Assembly (NCBI GenBank): GCA_030604135.1
Contig: JAUVWL010000017.1
Span: 19,968-83,967, forward strand
Direction: 5' to 3'
DNA length: 64,000 nt
Origin: Burkholderiales bacterium
GTDB taxonomy: Bacteria > Pseudomonadota > Gammaproteobacteria > Burkholderiales > Burkholderiaceae_C
Below the pieces are notes generated by a model that made no database searches, was not told where the DNA came from, and saw only the letters and a program-made list of their open reading frames with translations. Below, in pieces: positions 1 through 9,269 of this stretch. Made by a program: the position numbers and the translations under genes. The stretch's first letter is position 1. Every line of letters begins with the position of its first letter.

Positions 1-1446
<1,446 letters not shown>

Positions 1447-1473
1447 GTGGCTTGCAGACGTCGATTGACATTC

Positions 1474-1499
1474 AAAAAGGGGCCCTCGGGCCCCTTTTT
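1474..1499 (+). terminator. Rho-independent terminator after ftsH
   Basis: A-tract, GC-rich stem GGGGCC/GGCCCC closed by CTCG, then five T residues. The A and T runs make it symmetrical, so it could also serve the convergent gene that ends at 1529. Confidence 0.9.
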
Positions 1500-1528
1500 G
1501 TTGGCTCAATCGCCTGCGGATGACGGCG

Positions 1529-2224
1529 TCAGCCGATCTTGAGCGATATGTCCACCAGGCCCTGAACGCCCCCGGTGACCAGGTCACCGCGAACCAGGCT
1601 TCCTACGCCTTCCGGGGTGCCGGTGTAGATGAGGTCGCCCGGCTGCAGCTCCCATGCACGCGAGAGGTGTTCGATGACCTCTCCCACGCTCCAGATCAGT
1701 TGGCCCAGATCGCTGCGCTGGCGATCACTGCCGTTCACTTTCAGCCAGATGCCCGCTTGGCTCAGGTCGCCCGCCTGTGACAGCTCCGTGATCGGACCGA
1801 TGGGTGCCGAGTGATCAAACGCCTTGCCAATGCACCAGGGGCGTCCTTGCTGCTTCATGCTGGCTTGCAGGTCGCGACGTGTCAGGTCGATACCGACGGC
1901 GTAGCCAAAGATGTGCTGCGCTGCCTCTGTGGCCGCTATGTCGCGCCCACCCCGCCCGATGGCGACCACACACTCGATTTCGTGGTGAAGGTCGTCTGTG
2001 AGGCTGGGATAGGGAACCAGGGTGGGCATGCGTCCGTCGACCACCACCAGGGCATCGGCGGGCTTGAGAAAGAAGAATGGGGGTTCACGTCCGGTGAACC
2101 CCATCTCCCGCGCGTGGGCCTCGTAGTTGCGTCCGACACAGTAGATGCGATGAACGGGGAATCGCTCGGTTCGGCCAAGAACCGGTACCGAGACCGGAGC
2201 GGGAGGATGAAAGACATAGCTCAT
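1529..2224 (-). CDS. Fumarylacetoacetate hydrolase family protein
   Basis: 231 residues with the compact fold of bacterial FAH-family hydrolases/isomerases that act on 2-oxo-acid diketones from aromatic catabolism or on oxaloacetate/acylpyruvate. Family features seen: an N-terminal VGRNYEAHAREMG segment, the metal-ligand region HHEIECVVAIGRGG, the GYAVGIDLTRRDLQ segment carrying the conserved Asp, and a C-terminal GDLIYTGTPEGVG loop that is a hallmark of the family. The start is set at MSYVF because this matches the usual family N-terminus; the frame stays open far upstream (to 2950) but that part is antisense to the next gene. No catabolic partners lie beside it, so the substrate cannot be named; an acylpyruvase-like or housekeeping oxaloacetate role is possible. 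Convergent with ftsH. Confidence 0.88.
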   Translation of the reverse strand: MSYVFHPPAPVSVPVLGRTERFPVHRIYCVGRNYEAHAREMGFTGREPPFFFLKPADALVVVDGRMPTLVPYPSLTDDLHHEIECVVAIGRGGRDIAATEAAQHIFGYAVGIDLTRRDLQASMKQQGRPWCIGKAFDHSAPIGPITELSQAGDLSQAGIWLKVNGSDRQRSDLGQLIWSVGEVIEHLSRAWELQPGDLIYTGTPEGVGSLVRGDLVTGGVQGLVDISLKIG

Positions 2225-2286
2225 GGCATGTTCCGTATGTGGTGCCAATGTTGAGGCAATGGTTGGCTGTACCAGGGATGGAGTGA

Positions 2287-2883
2287 TCAGGGGCCCTTGC
2301 TTTCCATCACGCGCTGCGGACCACGTTCCTTGAGCCGGCGACTTCTCACCCACCTCACCCGCAACACCCAGATGCCGCTGACCAGGAAATAGGCGAGCAC
2401 GCCGCTGACCGTGGCCATCAGCGCCATGCCAAGAATCAGAGGTTTTCCCACTGAGCGAAGTTGGCGAAACCAGCGTTTGATGGTACCGGGTGAGTCTTCG
2501 GCCTTGCCGGCTTCCTGCTGTGCCCGGCTTAGCAGTTGCATCGCTTCGGTCTCGGGGAGCGATTCCCGACCCAGCACGAACTTTCCCAGGCGATAGGAGC
2601 CATACCAGAGGGGGCCGTAGGTCACCGGGTTGGAGATCAGGGTACTGCCCACCGCCACCGGCACATTGGCTCTCATGGCCACCGCGACCGCAGCGGAGAA
2701 GGGGATCTGGGCCACCGGGATCAACAACCCGAAGAACACGCCGATGGCAACACCGAAGGCGATGCCACGCCGACTGAAGTGCCAGAGCTTGGGGTGGTGC
2801 ATCAGCGGACCGAGCCAGCGCAGCCAGCGGTTGGCGCGGATGCTCTCGGGCGAGGGCAGCATGGCCTTGAGGCGCTTGAGCAT
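2287..2883 (-). CDS. DUF2062 membrane protein
   Basis: 198 residues. The block RRGIAFGVAIGVFFGLLIPVAQIPFSA followed by a second hydrophobic stretch and SNPVTYGPLWYGSYRLG is the DUF2062 signature (seen in small inner-membrane proteins often near glycosyltransferase or lipid genes). Three membrane segments are apparent, at about 37-53, 65-83 and 157-180, with an Arg-rich cytoplasmic C-terminus. Start chosen at MLKRLKAMLPSPE, which begins the family's usual N-terminus. The function of the family is not established. It reads in the same direction as the FAH-family gene, 62 bases upstream of it, and diverges from rsuA. Confidence 0.85.
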   Translation of the reverse strand: MLKRLKAMLPSPESIRANRWLRWLGPLMHHPKLWHFSRRGIAFGVAIGVFFGLLIPVAQIPFSAAVAVAMRANVPVAVGSTLISNPVTYGPLWYGSYRLGKFVLGRESLPETEAMQLLSRAQQEAGKAEDSPGTIKRWFRQLRSVGKPLILGMALMATVSGVLAYFLVSGIWVLRVRWVRSRRLKERGPQRVMESKGP

Positions 2884-2923
2884 GTTCAGGTTTCTGTCGG
2901 TCTCGTTGATTGGGGCAAACCGA

Positions 2924-2969
2924 CATTCTCGCTGATACACATGCATACATGAAGATTCGGGCGAGAATG
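2924..2969. promoter_or_regulatory. Long-spaced inverted repeat between divergent genes
   Basis: Perfect 9-base arms CATTCTCGC (2924-2932) and GCGAGAATG (2961-2969), 28 bases apart, fill the space between the divergent DUF2062 and rsuA genes. Could be an operator pair or a chance repeat; no binding protein can be named. Confidence 0.35.
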
Positions 2970-2974
2970 CGCGG

Positions 2975-3718
2975 ATGAAGATGTCGCTACAGGATGTGTT
3001 GTTCTCACAAGGATTCGGAACCCGCCGGATATGTTCCGGCCTGATCCAGCAGGGGCACGTGACGGTCGGCGTCGACGGCGCTGTTTGTGTCGATCCGGCA
3101 GCTGTCTGGGACACGGAGGGCCTGGTTTTCTCTGTGCAAGGTCAGACCTGGCAGTTTCAGCGTCGTGCCTACCTGATGCTGCACAAACCGGCGGGCTTTG
3201 AGTGCTCGCACAAACCGGGAGCCCACCCGAGCGTGTATACCCTGCTACCGGCTCCGCTTCGACAAAGGGCTGGTACGGCCGCGGCGGGCGTGCAGGCCGT
3301 GGGGCGGCTGGACCAGGACACCACGGGTCTGTTGCTCTTGTCCGACGACGGCAAGTTCATCCACCGCCTGACGTCCCCGCGTCACCATGTGCCCAAAGTT
3401 TATGAGGTGGAGGTTCGCCACCCGGTTGACGATGGGCAGCTGCAGCGACTGCTCGAAGGCGTGGTTCTCGACGATGACCCCAGGCCCGTGCGGGCGGCTG
3501 CCTGCGAGCGAACGGGGGAACGTGGGCTCAGGCTGACCCTCACGGAGGGCAAGTACCATCAGGTCAAGCGCATGGTGGCCGCCGCAGGCAATCGCGTGGA
3601 AGGCTTGCATCGCTCTGCCATGGGTACGGTGACGCTGCCATCGGACCTCGCACCGGGTCATTGGCGCTGGCTGACCCGCGATGAAGTGCAAGCGCTGGCC
3701 GGCGGAGCGCTGTCCTGA
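2975..3718 (+). CDS. rsuA: Pseudouridine synthase, RsuA type (16S rRNA)
   Basis: 247 residues. Converts a specific uridine in rRNA to pseudouridine; RsuA modifies 16S rRNA U516 during 30S assembly. An N-terminal S4-like segment (about 5-35, LFSQGFGTRRICSGLIQQG) precedes the catalytic domain. The active-site motif GRLDQDTTGLL carries the catalytic Asp at residue 113, and the C-terminal EGKYHQVKRM motif is typical of RsuA/RluB/RluE/RluF. Length and HKPAGFECS motif fit RsuA better than RluB. There is no clear Shine-Dalgarno sequence; ATG at 2981 is an alternative start. Convergent with the gene ending at 3923, with a structured element between. Confidence 0.88.
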   Translation: MKMSLQDVLFSQGFGTRRICSGLIQQGHVTVGVDGAVCVDPAAVWDTEGLVFSVQGQTWQFQRRAYLMLHKPAGFECSHKPGAHPSVYTLLPAPLRQRAGTAAAGVQAVGRLDQDTTGLLLLSDDGKFIHRLTSPRHHVPKVYEVEVRHPVDDGQLQRLLEGVVLDDDPRPVRAAACERTGERGLRLTLTEGKYHQVKRMVAAAGNRVEGLHRSAMGTVTLPSDLAPGHWRWLTRDEVQALAGGALS

Positions 3719-3797
3719 GCCAAGCCCGGTGTCAATGGTCTGTCTGTGTTGGGCTTCGGCTCAGAGGGTGGGAGGGAATTGGGCGAGGCCGAAAGGG

Positions 3798-3888
3798 CAC
3801 CCCAAAGCGCCGCCGGCAAGGCGCAAAGCACAGCCGTAGCCCGGGCTACGGCGCGCATTTGCAACACCGCAGGTGGTGTTTTGGGGTG
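3798..3888. repeat. Two-tier structured hairpin element
   Basis: Outer arms 3798-3814 and 3872-3888 pair over 17 positions; the three non-identical positions are G on the left opposite T on the right, so as + strand RNA they are G-U pairs. An inner stem pairs about 3824-3842 with 3845-3863 around the palindrome GTAGCCCGGGCTAC. It lies between convergent genes and contains no reading frame. It has the look of a dispersed structured repeat or small RNA; it lacks a T-run so it is not a classical terminator. Confidence 0.6.
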
Positions 3889-3922
3889 TCAAGGCGGCCC
3901 TGACCGGTTTCCTCTCACCCTC

Positions 3923-4651
3923 TCAGAGCAGATCGCCCTTGCGGCTGTCCAGGGGGACGAGGAAGGAGTTGTCCTCCTGCCATTGAGAAGGGAAGTCGCT
4001 GCGCAGACCGCTGGTGCTGTTGGACCAATTGGACAGGGGGCTGAAATCGCTCTGCCGGTTGTTGCGCTGCCTGCTGATGGCGGTGCGCAGGTTGTTCTGG
4101 GCCGCGATGATGGCCCGCTCCTCCATTTCGCGCTCTCGCATCCCCTGCGCGGTGATCGACTCGCCAAGGAATTCCGCTCGGATCTCGGCCACCGAAGGGA
4201 GGTTGCCTGATTTGATGACCCAGTAAGGCAGTCCGATCTGGGTCAGTAGCGAGTGTTTGAGCAAGCGGGTGGCCCGGGGAATCCCGCTGGTGCCCGGCAC
4301 ATCCAGGCACCCAACCACCCGTCCGTCGGCCTTGCAGATGGTGAACGTGCAATAGACACCACCCAGCAGGCGGTACCAGTGCATACCTTGTTCCCGGTTG
4401 CGCGGCAGGGTAAAGCGCGTCACCGGCAATTTGATCATGATGTGGTGGTCGTAGAAGGCGCGTGCCAGCCAGTGCCATACCCGGGCCTCCTCGCTGTTGG
4501 TCAGGCTGCGTGTGCTCAGCGGCCAGTGCTTGGGAATGCGCCGCTGCTGCCTGGCCTGGCGCGAAGCCCAGCCGGCATGCAGCAGCGCACCCAGGGCCAG
4601 CAGAGCAGGCACCAGGACGGCGAGCAGCCAGGGGTTGGTCCAGGGATTCAT
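3923..4651 (-). CDS. Membrane-anchored protein, possibly DUF2726/nuclease-like
   Basis: 242 residues of unknown function. An N-terminal hydrophobic segment (about 8-27) is followed by a basic stretch and a soluble domain. The core pattern, a modest beta-strand region (YCTFTICKADGRVVGCLDV) then RATRLLKHSLLTQIGLPYWVI, resembles the strand-helix layout of DUF2726-type restriction-endonuclease-like domains, but the usual acidic pair is not convincing, so this is a weak guess. The C-terminal 70 residues are rich in Asn, Ser, Gln and Arg and look disordered. It lies downstream of the M48 protease gene on the same strand, with 159 bases between that contain a perfect palindrome. Confidence 0.6.
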   Translation of the reverse strand: MNPWTNPWLLAVLVPALLALGALLHAGWASRQARQQRRIPKHWPLSTRSLTNSEEARVWHWLARAFYDHHIMIKLPVTRFTLPRNREQGMHWYRLLGGVYCTFTICKADGRVVGCLDVPGTSGIPRATRLLKHSLLTQIGLPYWVIKSGNLPSVAEIRAEFLGESITAQGMREREMEERAIIAAQNNLRTAISRQRNNRQSDFSPLSNWSNSTSGLRSDFPSQWQEDNSFLVPLDSRKGDLL

Positions 4652-4712
4652 GTCGCGCTAGGTGGAGTTACTTGTATCAAAGTGTATGAAATTGTCGCCG
4701 GGTGTGGGTCTT

Positions 4713-4728
4713 TTGCGAACATTCGCAA
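4713..4728. promoter_or_regulatory. Palindromic operator candidate
   Basis: Perfect inverted repeat TTGCGAA-CA-TTCGCAA, 62 bases upstream of the start of the gene at 4651. Good size and position for a dimeric repressor; regulator unknown. Confidence 0.4.
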
Positions 4729-4810
4729 TGCCTGATGTTGTGCATTTATTGGGGTTCAAGGCGGGTTTTTCGCGCGATCAAGCGCGATTTCACCGAATTC
4801 AGCACGATGC

Positions 4811-6172
4811 TCAACGCAACATCCCCCAGGCGCGAAGGCGGCCAATCGCGTACTCGGCAGCCTGACCTTGCTGTGTGACCTGCAGGAATTGCTGGTACTG
4901 GCGCGCCGCATCGGTGCGTCGCCCCATGCCTTCGAGCGAGACACCTTTGAGAAAAACCACCCCGGGGTCTCCCGGCAACTGGCGGTCGTAGCGGTCCAGG
5001 TCCTCGAAGGCGCGTGCCGGATCCCGCAGGCTCAGGGACAGCACACCGGACAGCTTGTGGGCTTGGGCTTCCTGCGGGTAGATCGCCTGGGCCTGCCGGG
5101 CATGGACGCGGGCCTCCTGGGATTTGCCCTGGGCCTGCAGACACTGGGCCATACGGACGTGGGCCGCGTAGTCTTCCGGTGTGTGCCGCAGGGCGGCCTG
5201 GAACTCGGGCTGCGCCTTGTCAAAAGCCTTGGCGGCCATGGCCACCTCGCCGTTCTTGCAGGCGTTGATGGTGGGGCGGATGCGGCGCAGACTGGCCGTC
5301 TGGTCCATGAAACGCTCTCGCTGTGGCGAGGCCTGTGTCGAGGTTGCGTACCGGGTGGCCGCCAGGCGTGCAGCCGTATCTCGGCGCTCATCGGACATTG
5401 GGTGTGACGAGAACATGGTCGCCAGCAGGCTGGGTGCCGACTTCTCCTGATCGACCAGCAACTGGTGCAGGCGTGTCATGGCTTGTGCGGGGTAGCCGGC
5501 GCGCACCAGATACTCTTGGCCCAGGGCGTCGGCCTCGCGCTCGTTGTCGCGGGAGTAGCTGGCCAACAAGGCACTGGCGCCGATCTGGCTGCCCAGACCC
5601 GCCAGGGCCCCCCAGCGGGAGTTCTGGGCTGCCAGGTTCACCCCCACCACCGCCGCCTGGGCAATCATGGCCTGTCCCTGGCGCTGTGCGGCATGGCGTG
5701 CATTGACATGCCCCAGTTCATGACCCAGCAGGGCCGCCAGCTCCGACTCGTCCTGCATCTCGCTCATGATGCCCCGAGTGACACCCATGGCGCCGCCCGG
5801 GAAGGTGTAGGCGTTGACATAGTTGGCGTTGAGCACGCGGTATGAGTAGGGCATGTCGGGCCGGTGGCTTAGCCCGTGCAGTTTCTGGCCCACGTCGGAC
5901 ACGTAGAGGTTGATCGCTGTGTCCTGGATGGCACCCAAATCCTGGGAAAACTGGTGCGGCGCGACCTGCGCGTCGATGCTGCGCTCCTGTGCTTCGCTCA
6001 TGCCGACCACAATGGTCTGACCGGTGACCGGCGACTGGGCACAGCCCTGCATGGCGGACAGGGCCGCAGCGCCAGAGCTGGCACCCAACAGCCACAGGGC
6101 CTGTCGGCGGCTCAGAACGCGCATGCGGATGCCGTGAGCCAAGGCTTCCTGGGAACACTCTTTGTCGTTCAT
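4811..6172 (-). CDS. M48-family metalloprotease with TPR region (BepA-like), exported
   Basis: 453 residues. Zinc protease of the BepA/YfgC type that helps quality control of outer-membrane proteins in the periplasm. An N-terminal region with a twin arginine (SRRQALWLLG) and hydrophobic core ends in a lipobox-like AMQGC, suggesting a Tat-exported lipoprotein. The catalytic motif is HELGH in LLGHELGHVNARH, followed by the downstream Glu helix NEREADALG. The last 150 residues form TPR-like helices (PEDYAAHVRMAQCLQAQGK and repeats). The start is uncertain: ATG 6172 (MNDKE) gives a long n-region, ATG 6124 (MRVLS) gives a typical signal length; neither has a clear ribosome site. Confidence 0.9.
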   Translation of the reverse strand: MNDKECSQEALAHGIRMRVLSRRQALWLLGASSGAAALSAMQGCAQSPVTGQTIVVGMSEAQERSIDAQVAPHQFSQDLGAIQDTAINLYVSDVGQKLHGLSHRPDMPYSYRVLNANYVNAYTFPGGAMGVTRGIMSEMQDESELAALLGHELGHVNARHAAQRQGQAMIAQAAVVGVNLAAQNSRWGALAGLGSQIGASALLASYSRDNEREADALGQEYLVRAGYPAQAMTRLHQLLVDQEKSAPSLLATMFSSHPMSDERRDTAARLAATRYATSTQASPQRERFMDQTASLRRIRPTINACKNGEVAMAAKAFDKAQPEFQAALRHTPEDYAAHVRMAQCLQAQGKSQEARVHARQAQAIYPQEAQAHKLSGVLSLSLRDPARAFEDLDRYDRQLPGDPGVVFLKGVSLEGMGRRTDAARQYQQFLQVTQQGQAAEYAIGRLRAWGMLR

Positions 6173-6304
6173 ATCGCAGTGCTGGTTGGTCCGGTATGGG
6201 ACTTGGGCGCTTGGGGGCAGCAAAAGTTCGAACCATTTTCTTCATGGCCCGTTGACGGCCGGATCCCACGAACAGGGGACAGGGCCTGTCTGGCGCCCCT
6301 GGAA

Positions 6305-7144
6305 CTACCGGCGGTGGACTTCTGTCGCGCCGGCGCTACAGGCCAACCCGGCGAGAAAAGGCAGTACCCGGGCCGTCAACGCGTCGGGTTGGTCGCGGTG
6401 CGGGCTGTGCCCACAGGCCGGCAGCACGCAGGTCTGGGCATGGGGCACAGCCCGCGCTGTTTCCTCGACCTGCGCGAGGGTGCCGTATTCGTCGGCGTCA
6501 CCCTGTATCACCAGCAGTGGATCGCGGATGCGGCGACAGGCGTCGCGGATGTCGAAGGAACGGAATGCCTCGCTGAGCCAGACGTCGTTCCATTGCCAGA
6601 AGGCGTTGTCCACGTCCGCGTGGTAGCGCAGCAGGCGCTCGCGCAGGTCGCCAGCCTCATATGCCCGCCTGGCCTGGCGGATGGCCTCCAGGGCCACTGC
6701 CTCCACGGTCACATGCGGCGCCATGACCACGCAGCCGGCCACCGGGTGGGTGGCGGCATGGAGCAGGGCGATGGTGGCGCCGTCAGAATGGCCGACCAGC
6801 ACCGGTGCCGGTATGCCCAGTGCCTGGATGAGCTGGGGCAGCACCCGTTCGGCCTCGCGCTGCATGTAATCGGGCTGGTGGCGGCCACGGGTCCACACCG
6901 AACCGTCCGACCAGGGACCCCGGACGTCCGGTATCGGGTCGGAGCGGCCATAGCCCCGTCTGGAGTACATCCAGCCAGCACGGCCGCTGGCTTCGCACAA
7001 GGCCTGTGGCCAAAGGCCCCCGCGTTGGCGCCACATGGCCACACTGCCCAGGCCTTCATGCAGGAACAACAGGGGTGCCTTGTCGGCGGGACCCGGAATG
7101 TGGGCCACCTCCAGGCCCACGCCGTCGATGTCGATGCGATCCAT
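6305..7144 (-). CDS. Alpha/beta hydrolase
   Basis: 279 residues with the full hydrolase fold. The nucleophile elbow is GHSDG (Ser120); an oxyanion loop HEGLGS sits at about 29-34; the acid is probably the Asp in GDADEYG and the base the His in CGHSPHRD near the end. A short insertion (PDVRGPWSDGSVWTRGRHQ) forms part of the lid. Substrate cannot be deduced; relatives include carboxylesterases and C-C hydrolases. Start at MDRIDIDG chosen because the codons before it overlap the promoter side of the divergent gene at 7221. Confidence 0.88.
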   Translation of the reverse strand: MDRIDIDGVGLEVAHIPGPADKAPLLFLHEGLGSVAMWRQRGGLWPQALCEASGRAGWMYSRRGYGRSDPIPDVRGPWSDGSVWTRGRHQPDYMQREAERVLPQLIQALGIPAPVLVGHSDGATIALLHAATHPVAGCVVMAPHVTVEAVALEAIRQARRAYEAGDLRERLLRYHADVDNAFWQWNDVWLSEAFRSFDIRDACRRIRDPLLVIQGDADEYGTLAQVEETARAVPHAQTCVLPACGHSPHRDQPDALTARVLPFLAGLACSAGATEVHRR

Positions 7145-7220
7145 GTCGTCATCGTATCCCGTTGTGGCCGGCGCACCTGTCACGCCGGCAAGGCGGGCTG
7201 GCGCGCGGTATTCTTCAGGC

Positions 7221-8150
7221 ATGTCGCTCTTGCTTGATGCCTTCTGGCGCGCCGTGGCCTACTGCCTTCACCCGCGCGTGATTGTGTTTTCCCTGTTGCC
7301 GCTGGTGCTGATGGTGGTGCTGTCGTTTGCCCTGGGCTATTTTTTCTGGGATTCGGCGGTTGCCTATGTGATGGACTCGTTGCAGAGCCTGTCGCTGGTT
7401 CAGGCTTTCTTTGGCTGGCTCGAGCGCATCGGCATGGAGGGGTTGCGCACCGTGCTGGCCCCTCTGGTGGTGCTGATTGTGGCGACCCCGGTGATCGTGA
7501 TGTGCTGCCTGTTGCTGGTGGCGGTGTTCATGACCCCGGCCATGGTGACGCTGGTGGGCCGGCGGCGCTTCCCCGAGATGGAAAAGAAGCAGGGCGGATC
7601 GCTGCTGGTGAGCATCCTCTGGTCGCTGGGTTCCACCTTGGTGGCCCTGGTCGTGCTGGTTCTTTCCATGCCCCTGTGGCTGATTCCGCCACTGGTGCTG
7701 ATCCTGCCGCCCCTGATCTGGGGTTGGCTGACCTACCGTGTGTTCGCCTTCGATGCGCTGGCGGAGCACGCCAGCGCCGACGAGCGCCGCCACATCCTCA
7801 AGGAACACCGTGGCACTTTGCTGGCCATGGGCATTGTCAGCGGCTACATTGGCGCTGCACCGAGCCTGTTGTGGGCGTCGGGGGCACTGTTCATTGCCAT
7901 GGCACCTCTGCTGGTGCCGGTGGCGATCTGGATTTACACCCTGGTGTTTGCATTCGCTTCACTGTGGTTTGCCCACTACGCCTTGGCGGTGCTGCATAAG
8001 ATGCGGGCTGACAGTGGCATCGAGGTGCTGGATGCCGTGTGGCGCGAGCCCGCAGCTTCAAGTGACGATGTGACGGATGTGCTGCCGGCTTCGAGCGGCG
8101 GTGAAGCAAGGCCGATCGGGCCGCCCGAGCCCCCCAAAAATCCCAACTGA
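7221..8150 (+). CDS. EI24 domain membrane protein
   Basis: 309 residues, with N-terminal MSLLLDAFWRAVAYCLHPRV typical of bacterial EI24/CysZ-like proteins. Several long hydrophobic segments (about 22-45, 74-100, 132-160, 205-260) make it an integral inner-membrane protein. CysZ members carry sulfate; this betaproteobacterial branch has no proven role, and no sulfur-assimilation genes lie beside it. The C-terminal 45 residues are polar and Pro/Ser-rich. One base separates its stop from the start of the next gene, so the two are translated together. Confidence 0.85.
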   Translation: MSLLLDAFWRAVAYCLHPRVIVFSLLPLVLMVVLSFALGYFFWDSAVAYVMDSLQSLSLVQAFFGWLERIGMEGLRTVLAPLVVLIVATPVIVMCCLLLVAVFMTPAMVTLVGRRRFPEMEKKQGGSLLVSILWSLGSTLVALVVLVLSMPLWLIPPLVLILPPLIWGWLTYRVFAFDALAEHASADERRHILKEHRGTLLAMGIVSGYIGAAPSLLWASGALFIAMAPLLVPVAIWIYTLVFAFASLWFAHYALAVLHKMRADSGIEVLDAVWREPAASSDDVTDVLPASSGGEARPIGPPEPPKNPN

Positions 8151-8151
8151 C

Positions 8152-9003
8152 ATGAACGACTCCTCCTCGGCGGTACCCGCCGGCCCTGTGCCCGACATCG
8201 GGCTGCTCATCATCGGTGACGAAATTCTGTCGGGCCGTCGCGCCGACAAACACCTGCCCAAGGTGATCGAGATGCTGGGCCAGCGGGGGCTGGCGCTGGC
8301 CTGGTCGCAGTTCATGGGGGACGACCCCAGGCGCATCACCGAGGTGCTGCGCCAGACCTTTGCCGGGACCGATGTGGTGTTCTGCTGCGGTGGTATTGGT
8401 GCCACGCCCGACGACCACACCCGGCAGTGCGCGGCGGCCGCCCTGGGGGTCGACCTGGTCCTGCACCCGCAGGCCAAGGTCCTGATCGAGGAGCGCATGC
8501 GGGATGTCGCCATGGAGCAGGGGCAGGCCTACGATCCAGACCGACCGGACAATGTGCACCGGCTCAATATGGGGGTGTTTCCGGTGGGCGCTGACATCAT
8601 TGCCAACCCCTACAACAAGATCCCTGGCTTCAGTTGCGAGGGGCCAGGGGGGGCGAAGATCCATTTTGTGCCGGGCTTTCCGGTGATGGCCTGGCCCATG
8701 ATTGAAAGCCTGCTGGATGGCCCGTACCGGTGTTGGCATGGGGCTCAGCAGCGGCAGGAAAGATCAGTGGTGGTCTTTGGTGGGCTGGAAGCCACGCTGA
8801 CGCCACTGATGCTCCAGGTCGAGCGGGACCACCCGGTCAAGGTGTTCAGTCTGCCCAGCGTTGACCACCCGGTGCATGGGCGCCACATCGAGCTGGGTGT
8901 CAAGGGAGATCCGGGCGCTGTCAATGCTGCCTTCAGTGACCTGCTGGCTGGCCTGGAACGTCATGGTGCCCGACTTGGCCCCGAAATGGTGCGAAACCAG
9001 TAA
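8152..9003 (+). CDS. Molybdopterin-binding (MoCF/CinA N-terminal-like) domain protein
   Basis: 283 residues. The first half is a MoaB/Mog-type domain: LLIIGDEILSGRRADKHLP near the start and CCGGIGATPDDHTR, the classic GGxGxTxDD-type motif, at about 82-92. Free-standing members of this family are annotated as competence/damage-inducible-like proteins; no amidase (CinA C-terminal) domain is present. The second half (FVPGFPVMAWPMIESLLDG) matches the same family. It begins one base after the EI24 gene, implying an operon. The catalytic role is unproven: nucleotide pyrophosphatase or molybdopterin binding are possible. Confidence 0.85.
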   Translation: MNDSSSAVPAGPVPDIGLLIIGDEILSGRRADKHLPKVIEMLGQRGLALAWSQFMGDDPRRITEVLRQTFAGTDVVFCCGGIGATPDDHTRQCAAAALGVDLVLHPQAKVLIEERMRDVAMEQGQAYDPDRPDNVHRLNMGVFPVGADIIANPYNKIPGFSCEGPGGAKIHFVPGFPVMAWPMIESLLDGPYRCWHGAQQRQERSVVVFGGLEATLTPLMLQVERDHPVKVFSLPSVDHPVHGRHIELGVKGDPGAVNAAFSDLLAGLERHGARLGPEMVRNQ

Positions 9004-9124
9004 GCACCAAAATAGGGCGTCTGAATGCACCAGAATGGCGCTGCTGGTTGGGTTGTGGCGGAGCATGTGCGCCACAGCCACTTTCTGACCCGATACCACC
9101 CGTAGGTTGCGCCGAGCCGGTGCA
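9003..9124 (+). promoter_or_regulatory. Cluster of NtrC-like enhancer sites upstream of glnA
   Basis: NtrC sites follow TGCACC-N5-GGTGCA. Best match is TGCGCC-GAGCC-GGTGCA at 9108-9124 (one mismatch), centred near -111 from the predicted start. TGCACC-AGAAT-GGCGCT at 9026-9042 has two mismatches, and a weaker one lies at 9003-9019. Spacing is typical of an enhancer for sigma-54. Confidence 0.7.
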
Positions 9125-9200
9125 TGGGTCCTCGGGGATAATGGTCGCGCAGCCGTCGGTTTCACCGAATGTGTGCGGCGCACAAGGAATGGGCATCGGA

Positions 9201-9215
9201 TGGCACGGATACTGC
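9201..9215 (+). promoter_or_regulatory. Sigma-54 promoter of glnA
   Basis: TGGCAC-GGATA-CTGC matches the -24/-12 consensus TGGCAC-N5-TTGC with one mismatch and the exact GG-to-GC spacing. It ends 54 bases before the glnA start and is preceded by NtrC-like sites. Confidence 0.8.
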
Positions 9216-9269
9216 TAGCCTGATGGCGACCACTTTTTTCTTCCACTCATCCAGCTACAGGAGCATTTG

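Noticed and set aside
1529..2950. N-terminal extension of the FAH-family protein to 473 residues
   Set aside because: The extra part is antisense to the DUF2062 gene; the family starts at about the MSYVF position.
4713..4728. LexA box
   Set aside because: The palindrome lacks the CTGT-N8-ACAG pattern of proteobacterial LexA and differs from the Gram-positive box.
4768..4785. Hairpin TCGCGC-N6-GCGCGA as a terminator of the M48 unit
   Set aside because: No T-run follows on the minus strand, and the location is downstream of the stop but without the usual stem-and-T form.
9054..9076. TGTGGCG...CGCCACA inverted repeat as another NtrC site
   Set aside because: Arms do not match TGCACC-N5-GGTGCA and the spacer is nine bases.
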